The notes under the pieces: generated by a model
Told to the model about the DNA's origin: nothing
The model's database searches: none
The model's input: the letters and a program-made list of their open reading frames with translations, nothing else
Shown: positions 34,530-36,082 of the stretch, piece by piece
How the letters are laid out: every line of letters begins with the position of its first letter
How positions within the stretch are numbered: the stretch's first letter is position 1
Made by a program: the position numbers and the translations under genes
Origin: an uncultured bacterium
GTDB taxonomy: Bacteria; Bacillota; Clostridia; Lachnospirales; Lachnospiraceae
Direction of reading: 5' to 3'
Assembly: GCA_947243845.1 (NCBI GenBank)
Contig: CAMXIF010000030.1
Coordinates: forward strand, 1-36,082
Length of the DNA: 36,082 bases

Positions 34530-35012
34530 ATGATCAGAAATGCCGCACTGCAAGACATACCAAGAATTGCCGAAATCCTCGTATTTGGCAAAAGAATCAC
34601 AAACCGGCCCATCTTTCAGGATGATTTCGGCTCATTTAATGAAATCCAAGTGATTAAAATCATCGAACAATATTGGCAGACTCCATCTCTTCTTGACAAT
34701 ATGCTCGTCTATGATGATGGCATATTAAAAGGCATCGTTAACAGGCTGTATACAGATAATGCTGTGGAGATATGTAATTTCTATGTGGAGCCTTTTTTCA
34801 AAGGTTGCGGCATTGGAAAACAGCTGCTCCAAGCCGTGATGGAGGAAGCCAGAGCGGCCGGCAAAGACAAGATATTCTTATTGGTACTCAAAGACAACCT
34901 GAACGCCAGAAAGTTCTACGAACACTATGGTTTTCGTGAAAATGGCAAGACCAGACTCATAGAGGGAACTTCGGTTGTGGGTGTGTTTTACGAACTGCCA
35001 CTGAAAGATTGA
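34530..35012 (+). CDS. GNAT-family N-acetyltransferase
   Basis: 160 residues from the ATG at 34530 (MIRNAALQDI), which has GAGG about six bases before it; the frame is open 16 codons earlier from a TTG. The fold is standard: an N-terminal IRNAALQDIPRI strand-helix, a central sheet, the acetyl-CoA loop FFKGCGIGKQLL (motif A), and motif B NLNARKFYEHYGF. GNAT enzymes acetylate amines in small molecules or proteins; the substrate is unknown. It is the last gene of the accessory operon. Confidence 0.9.
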   Translation: MIRNAALQDIPRIAEILVFGKRITNRPIFQDDFGSFNEIQVIKIIEQYWQTPSLLDNMLVYDDGILKGIVNRLYTDNAVEICNFYVEPFFKGCGIGKQLLQAVMEEARAAGKDKIFLLVLKDNLNARKFYEHYGFRENGKTRLIEGTSVVGVFYELPLKD

Positions 35013-35056
35013 GATGCTTTTAGGGTAACAACCATTTACCGAAAAATATAAATTAG

Positions 35057-35085
35057 TAGACAATATGTAGTTCATCCTTCATAAT
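35057..35085 (+). promoter_or_regulatory. Promoter of the tyrosine recombinase
   Basis: TAGACA (35057-35062) and CATAAT (35080-35085), each one mismatch from consensus, are spaced by exactly 17 bases. The recombinase ATG lies about 41 bases after the -10 box, so the recombinase is transcribed independently of the genes before it. Confidence 0.65.
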
Positions 35086-35126
35086 AGAAAATCAAGCAAA
35101 GTTCAAAAGAAGGAGCGTGACTGCAT

Positions 35127-36065
35127 ATGAACACATTAGATAACCATATCGAACTATACCTCGACTACTGTAAATATCGCAAACGTCTGGATTCCAAAAC
35201 CCTAAAGGCCTATCGGATAGACTTAAAACAGTACGCCGCCTACAGCAACACATCCAACGATTTCTACTCGCGAAATATTCTCGATTCCTACATCACCATC
35301 CTACACAAACAGTACAAGCCCAAAACAGTAAAACGTAAGATTGCGAGTCTGAAAGCCTTTTTCCACTATCTCTCCTATCGGGAAATCTTATCTGAAAATC
35401 CATTTGACAAACTCGACATACGCTTCCGGGAGGCCAAACTCCTTCCCAAGACAATCCCCTTCCACTCCCTGCAAACCTTCCTGTCCACCCTCTATGCACA
35501 GAAAGAACTGGCGCCGACCGAATACCAGAAACACTGCTGTATTCGGGATATTGCCGTAATTGAACTTCTCTTCGCCACGGGTATGCGCATATCTGAACTA
35601 TGTTCCCTAAAACCACAGAATATTGATCTGGAAAATAACACAATCCGTATTTACGGCAAAGGCGCCAAAGAAAGAATTCTGCAAGTGGGAAATCCTGATG
35701 TGTTGTCGGCTCTGAGATTGTATAATGCAGTTTTCCGGAAGGATATTGAAACTTGCGGTTATTTCTTCGTGAACCGGCTGTGTCACAAACTGTCCGACCA
35801 GTCTGTGCGGTTTATGATCGACCGCTATGCCAGGCTGGCAAATCTGGAGCAGCATATCACACCCCACATGTTCCGGCACTCTTTCGCCACTCTTTTGTTG
35901 GAGCAGGATGTGGATATCCGCTATATTCAGCAGATGCTGGGGCATAGTTCCATCAGCACCACGGAAATTTATACGCATGTGTCAAATGGGAAGCAGAAGG
36001 ATATTCTGTTTCATCGGCATCCGCGGAATTTTATGGAGGTTGGTGCGGCGTTGGAGGGGGAATGA
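35127..36065 (+). CDS. Tyrosine recombinase (XerC/D-like phage integrase family)
   Basis: 312 residues. The N-terminal SAM-like DNA-binding domain (about 1-95; LYLDYCKYRKRLDSKTLKAY) is followed by the catalytic domain. All six catalytic positions are visible: Arg in ATGMRISELC, Lys in YGKGAKERIL, His-x-x-Arg in HMFRHSFAT, the second His in QMLGHSSIS, and Tyr in TEIYTHV. Its length fits a XerC/D-type recombinase. No Xer partner or dif site is in view, so housekeeping versus mobile-element duty cannot be decided. AAGGAG precedes the ATG. Confidence 0.92.
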   Translation: MNTLDNHIELYLDYCKYRKRLDSKTLKAYRIDLKQYAAYSNTSNDFYSRNILDSYITILHKQYKPKTVKRKIASLKAFFHYLSYREILSENPFDKLDIRFREAKLLPKTIPFHSLQTFLSTLYAQKELAPTEYQKHCCIRDIAVIELLFATGMRISELCSLKPQNIDLENNTIRIYGKGAKERILQVGNPDVLSALRLYNAVFRKDIETCGYFFVNRLCHKLSDQSVRFMIDRYARLANLEQHITPHMFRHSFATLLLEQDVDIRYIQQMLGHSSISTTEIYTHVSNGKQKDILFHRHPRNFMEVGAALEGE

Positions 36066-36082
36066 AGGATAATTTGGAATTA
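36062..36082 (+). CDS. Start of a coupled gene, cut by the window edge
   Basis: An ATG overlaps the recombinase stop (ATGA), and GGAGGGGG lies just before it. Only MKDNLEL is visible before the window ends. The overlap and the strong ribosome binding site suggest a real gene translated together with the recombinase; its identity cannot be known here. Confidence 0.5.

Overview
The window looks like chromosomal DNA from a low-to-mid GC Firmicute, most likely a Lachnospiraceae-type clostridium. This rests on Gram-positive style ribosome binding sites (AGGAGG variants), a ClpC-RadA locus, a LytR-CpsA-Psr cell-wall ligase, lipoproteins with classical lipoboxes, a type-2 OMP decarboxylase beside pyrE, and a tRNA-Trp gene without an encoded CCA. 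No species can be named from the sequence alone.

Layout. (1) 94-4386, minus: a giant membrane-anchored WG-repeat plus leucine-rich-repeat protein containing an internal duplication. (2) 4682-5435, plus: a tRNA-Trp(CCA) unit with its own promoter and terminator, then a small lipoprotein that converges on the next operon. (3) 5420-8998, minus: a heterodimeric ABC exporter with one consensus and one degenerate ATP site. (4) 9105-20717, minus: a long co-directional run read purE, purM, purN, purD, a zinc-ribbon protein, a bitopic SH3b protein, a GntR repressor, clpC, a small conserved protein, radA and an LCP protein. Purine synthesis is therefore physically linked to proteostasis, DNA repair and envelope genes. 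The clpC neighbourhood carries a GntR regulator where Bacillus has ctsR-mcsA-mcsB. (5) 20873-25634, minus: a Nudix-like protein, pyrF, pyrE, two or three tiny (mostly membrane) proteins and an oversized M29-type aminopeptidase, driven by a clear TTGACA-17-TAGTAT promoter. (6) 25700-31630, minus: a TPR lipoprotein, a DUF218/YdcF-like protein, a receptor-type c-di-GMP phosphodiesterase with two periplasmic-binding-protein-like domains, and a membrane-anchored alpha/beta hydrolase. (7) 31805-36082, plus: an accessory-looking segment holding a decayed DUF3788-like gene, then a tightly overlapping set (DUF89 phosphatase-like, NTF2-like, methyltransferase, 4-TM protein, GNAT), then a tyrosine recombinase with its own promoter and a start codon for a coupled gene running off the end.

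Most of the window is ordinary clostridial core genome. The least explained parts are the clpC-locus substitution, the arginine-glycine tail of the SH3b membrane protein, the Nudix-like partner of pyrF whose catalytic box is broken, the compact DUF89/NTF2/methyltransferase operon, and the recombinase unit at the right edge.
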